Of a stretch of DNA of 6,510 nt, positions 4,884 through 6,510 are shown piece by piece (the stretch's first letter is position 1; every line of letters starts with the position of its first letter). Below the pieces are notes generated by a model, which saw only the letters and a program-made list of their open reading frames with translations, made no database searches and was not told the DNA's origin. The stretch is taken from positions 1 through 6,510 of the forward strand of contig JAPUJX010000152.1 in the NCBI GenBank assembly GCA_027295975.1, written 5' to 3'. The position numbers were made by a program, and so were the translations under genes. The stretch comes from Gammaproteobacteria bacterium (lineage in GTDB: Bacteria > Pseudomonadota > Gammaproteobacteria > Pseudomonadales > Azotimanducaceae).

Positions 4884-6310
4884 TGGCGCATGATATAGGA
4901 ATGATTGTTTTGACTAGAAAATTAGTGAGTGGGCTTTTATTGGCGCTGTTCCCCTGCCTTGTCTGGGCGGTGGAGCTACCGGATTTTACGGAATTGGTGA
5001 TAGCCAACTCACCGGCCGTCGTCAACATCAGCACGGTAAAACAAGTAGAGCGACGTTCTTCGCGTCCGCGTTCGAGAAATGACGAGTTGGACGAGTTCTT
5101 TCGGCGTTTTTTCCCGCCGGGTGGTGGACGGTCGCCGGACGGTGGCCGCGGACCTTCGATCCGTCCCATGTCTTTGGGGTCGGGATTCATCATCAGCAGC
5201 GATGGCTACCTGCTGACCAACAATCACGTCGTTCAGGGTGCCGACGAGATTCTCGTGCGCTTCAGCGACCGCCGGGAAATGATAGCCGAACTCATCGGCT
5301 CCGACCCGCGTTCCGATCTGGCACTGCTGAAAGTAGATGCGCAGGACCTGCCAACCGTCGAACTTGGCCGCTCCAAGAACTTGAAGGTTGGGGAATGGGT
5401 TCTGGCAATCGGCTCTCCGTTCGGTTTCGACTATTCGGTCACCGCCGGGATCGTGAGCGCCAAGGGAAGAAGTCTGCCAACGGAGTTTCAAGAAAACTAC
5501 GTACCCTACATACAGACGGATGTCGCCATCAACCCGGGAAATTCGGGAGGACCTTTGTTTAATCTCGATGGTAAGGTGGTTGGCATCAACTCACAGATCT
5601 ACAGCAACTCCGGGGGCTTCATGGGGGTTTCCTTCGCGATTCCCATCGATATCGCCATGGAGGTGGTAGACCAACTGCGCAGCAGCGGACGGGTTTCGCG
5701 TGGTTGGCTTGGCGTTGGCATCGGGCAAGTCACCCGGGATCTCGCCGAGAGTTTTGGTCTGGATCGACCCCACGGTGCGCTCGTATCCCAGGTAATGGAC
5801 GAGAGCCCTGCGGAATTGGGTGGAATTCAGGTCGAAGACATCATCACAAAATTTAATGGTCAGTCCATTGACCTTTCCAGCGAACTGCCCCATTACGTTG
5901 GCCGAGCCCGTGCCGGCAGCGAAGCAGAATTGCAAATACTGCGGGACGGCGAGGAGATTACCTTGACGCTCAAGATCGGCGAAGCGCCCGAGCGTGAAAG
6001 CCGACAGGTGAGTGCGCGGGAGACAGATCAGGATGAGCCGTCGCGCCTGGGTCTCAATGTCGAAAATCTTGACGAAGACGGTCGGCAACGGTTGAACATT
6101 TCCGGTGGGGTGCGAGTCCTGGAAGCGACGGGCGCGGCAGCGCAGGCCGGTTTTCGGCGTGGTGATGTGATCACCCGGCTGAACCACAAGACGGTGACCG
6201 ATCTCGAGAGTTTCCTGGAGATCGCCGAGGCGTTGCCGAGTGGTCCAACGCCGGTGTTGATCATCCGCGGCAGAACCCCGACCTTCCTGGCGCTTCGCGT
6301 CCCCGAATAA
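4880..6310 (+). CDS. mucD: Periplasmic HtrA serine protease, MucD/DegP type
   Basis: Periplasmic Do-family (DegP/MucD) serine protease-chaperone that removes misfolded envelope proteins. The frame gives 476 residues from ATG 4880, near the family's usual length. The signal peptide TRKLVSGLLLALFPCLVWA precedes VELPDF. The trypsin-like domain (about 35-265) carries the catalytic triad H116 (LLTNNHVV), D146 (DPRSDLALLKV) and S222 (INPGNSGGPLFN). A Gly/Arg-rich insertion (about 58-95) corresponds to the variable LA loop. PDZ1 (about 272-366, RGWLGVGIGQV) and PDZ2 (about 385-474, VLEATGAAAQAGFRRGDVIT) follow. Two PDZ domains indicate DegP/MucD rather than DegS. The true start may be ATG 4880 or 4883 (coupled to rseC) or TTG 4910, which has the best ribosome binding site and gives a cleaner 20-residue signal peptide. 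Confidence 0.96.
   Translation: MMAHDIGMIVLTRKLVSGLLLALFPCLVWAVELPDFTELVIANSPAVVNISTVKQVERRSSRPRSRNDELDEFFRRFFPPGGGRSPDGGRGPSIRPMSLGSGFIISSDGYLLTNNHVVQGADEILVRFSDRREMIAELIGSDPRSDLALLKVDAQDLPTVELGRSKNLKVGEWVLAIGSPFGFDYSVTAGIVSAKGRSLPTEFQENYVPYIQTDVAINPGNSGGPLFNLDGKVVGINSQIYSNSGGFMGVSFAIPIDIAMEVVDQLRSSGRVSRGWLGVGIGQVTRDLAESFGLDRPHGALVSQVMDESPAELGGIQVEDIITKFNGQSIDLSSELPHYVGRARAGSEAELQILRDGEEITLTLKIGEAPERESRQVSARETDQDEPSRLGLNVENLDEDGRQRLNISGGVRVLEATGAAAQAGFRRGDVITRLNHKTVTDLESFLEIAEALPSGPTPVLIIRGRTPTFLALRVPE
4897..4900 (+). promoter_or_regulatory. Ribosome binding site favouring a TTG start for the protease
   Basis: AGGA here abuts ATG 4901 with no spacing but lies 9 nt before the in-frame TTG at 4910. 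No Shine-Dalgarno sequence precedes ATG 4880/4883. If used, TTG 4910 would give MTRKLVSGLLLALFPCLVWA directly as the signal peptide and a 466-residue protein. Confidence 0.35.
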
Positions 6311-6390
6311 CCAATCGCCCAACCCGCGAATGGAAACAACTTGAATTCCCGAGCCATGCCCTCGATCTGAAGATGCCGCCCCACTGACCC

Positions 6391-6412
6391 AAGGAGTCGC
6401 GAGACCCTCCTT
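6391..6412 (+). terminator. Weak hairpin downstream of the protease gene
   Basis: AAGGAG (6391-6396) pairs with CTCCTT (6407-6412) across a 10-nt loop. It lies about 80 nt after the protease stop. The stem is short and only CTACCTC follows, with no T-run, so it is at best a weak operon-end structure. Confidence 0.25.
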
Positions 6413-6417
6413 CTACC

Positions 6418-6459
6418 TCAGGCAACATTCCTAACGCGACCTTGTTGCAGGTTGCCTGA
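6418..6459. repeat. 9-bp inverted repeat with an alternative inner pairing
   Basis: TCAGGCAAC (6418-6426) is the exact reverse complement of GTTGCCTGA (6451-6459), with 24 nt between. Within the loop a second GTTGC (6444-6448) can also pair with GCAAC (6422-6426), so the left arm has two mutually exclusive partners. It could be a terminator-like fold, a protein-binding palindrome or a small repeat element; no T-run follows. Confidence 0.4.
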
Positions 6460-6510
6460 ATCCCGGAGGATGTCGAGGGAACTGAGGCGGGGGGGGTTTT
6501 GGTTTTGTGG

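Larger units (their letters stand above)
6311..6510. other. Non-coding tail after the stress operon
   Basis: These 200 nt contain no convincing gene. An ATG at 6470 opens MSRELRRGGFWFC to the edge, but GGAGG touches it without spacing and it does not resemble LepA, which follows this operon in some relatives. Two inverted repeats (6391-6412 and 6418-6459) could mark the 3' end of the operon transcript. The last 22 bases contain only G and T (a run of eight Gs, then T-runs), which looks like low complexity or a poor-quality contig end. Confidence 0.5.

Noticed and set aside
6337..6370. Sigma-E promoter after the protease gene (CAACTT and TCTGA)
   Set aside because: The elements are 23 nt apart, well beyond the 16-17 nt spacing sigma-E uses.
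6470..6510. Start of lepA or another gene at the right edge
   Set aside because: The 13 visible residues do not match the LepA N-terminus, GGAGG touches the ATG, and the frame runs into the G/T low-complexity tract.
1..6510. A novel defence, mobile or biosynthetic system, or CRISPR array
   Set aside because: Every well-supported gene belongs to the known nadB / sigma-E locus; there are no transposases, integrases, phage genes, regularly spaced repeats or unfamiliar multi-gene clusters.

Overview
This window is a gammaproteobacterial core locus: nadB on the minus strand, diverging from a sigma-E envelope-stress operon on the plus strand in the order rpoE - rseA - rseB - rseC - mucD/degP-like protease. 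Having an HtrA protease directly after rseC matches the Pseudomonas algU-mucA-mucB-mucC-mucD layout rather than the enteric rpoE-rseABC operon. The moderately high GC content and strongly conserved NadB and RpoE also fit a non-enteric gammaproteobacterium. I cannot name a genus from the sequence alone.

Layout. Positions 1-91 hold the last 29 codons of a plus-strand reading frame cut by the window edge; its position converging on nadB suggests a ygfX-like gene, by synteny only. A 73-nt convergent gap follows, then nadB (1781 to 165, minus). The divergent spacer (1782-2044) carries a plausible sigma-70 promoter for rpoE, a perfect sigma-E-type -35 element pointing toward nadB, and two perfect hairpins in the presumed nadB leader. 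The sigma operon then runs from 2045 to 6310. It has an unusually long 193-nt gap between rpoE and rseA, an ATGA overlap at rseA/rseB, a 1-nt gap at rseB/rseC, and an ATGA overlap at rseC/mucD. The last 200 nt (6311-6510) have no convincing gene; they hold two inverted repeats and end in a G/T-only tract at the window edge.

How the genes work together. RpoE is an ECF sigma factor. RseA is an inner-membrane anti-sigma factor that holds it inactive through a cytoplasmic N-terminal domain. RseB is a periplasmic protein that protects RseA from cleavage. RseC is a membrane protein with a Cys cluster. The terminal gene is a periplasmic HtrA serine protease with two PDZ domains that degrades or refolds damaged envelope proteins. 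NadB is metabolically separate (first step of de novo NAD synthesis) and is a conserved neighbour.

I see no previously undescribed system here. The points worth a second look are the long rpoE-rseA gap with its direct repeats and a small ATGA-coupled frame, the structured nadB leader, the divergent N-terminus and altered Cys spacing of RseC, the uncertain (possibly TTG) start of the protease, and the structured, low-complexity tail.
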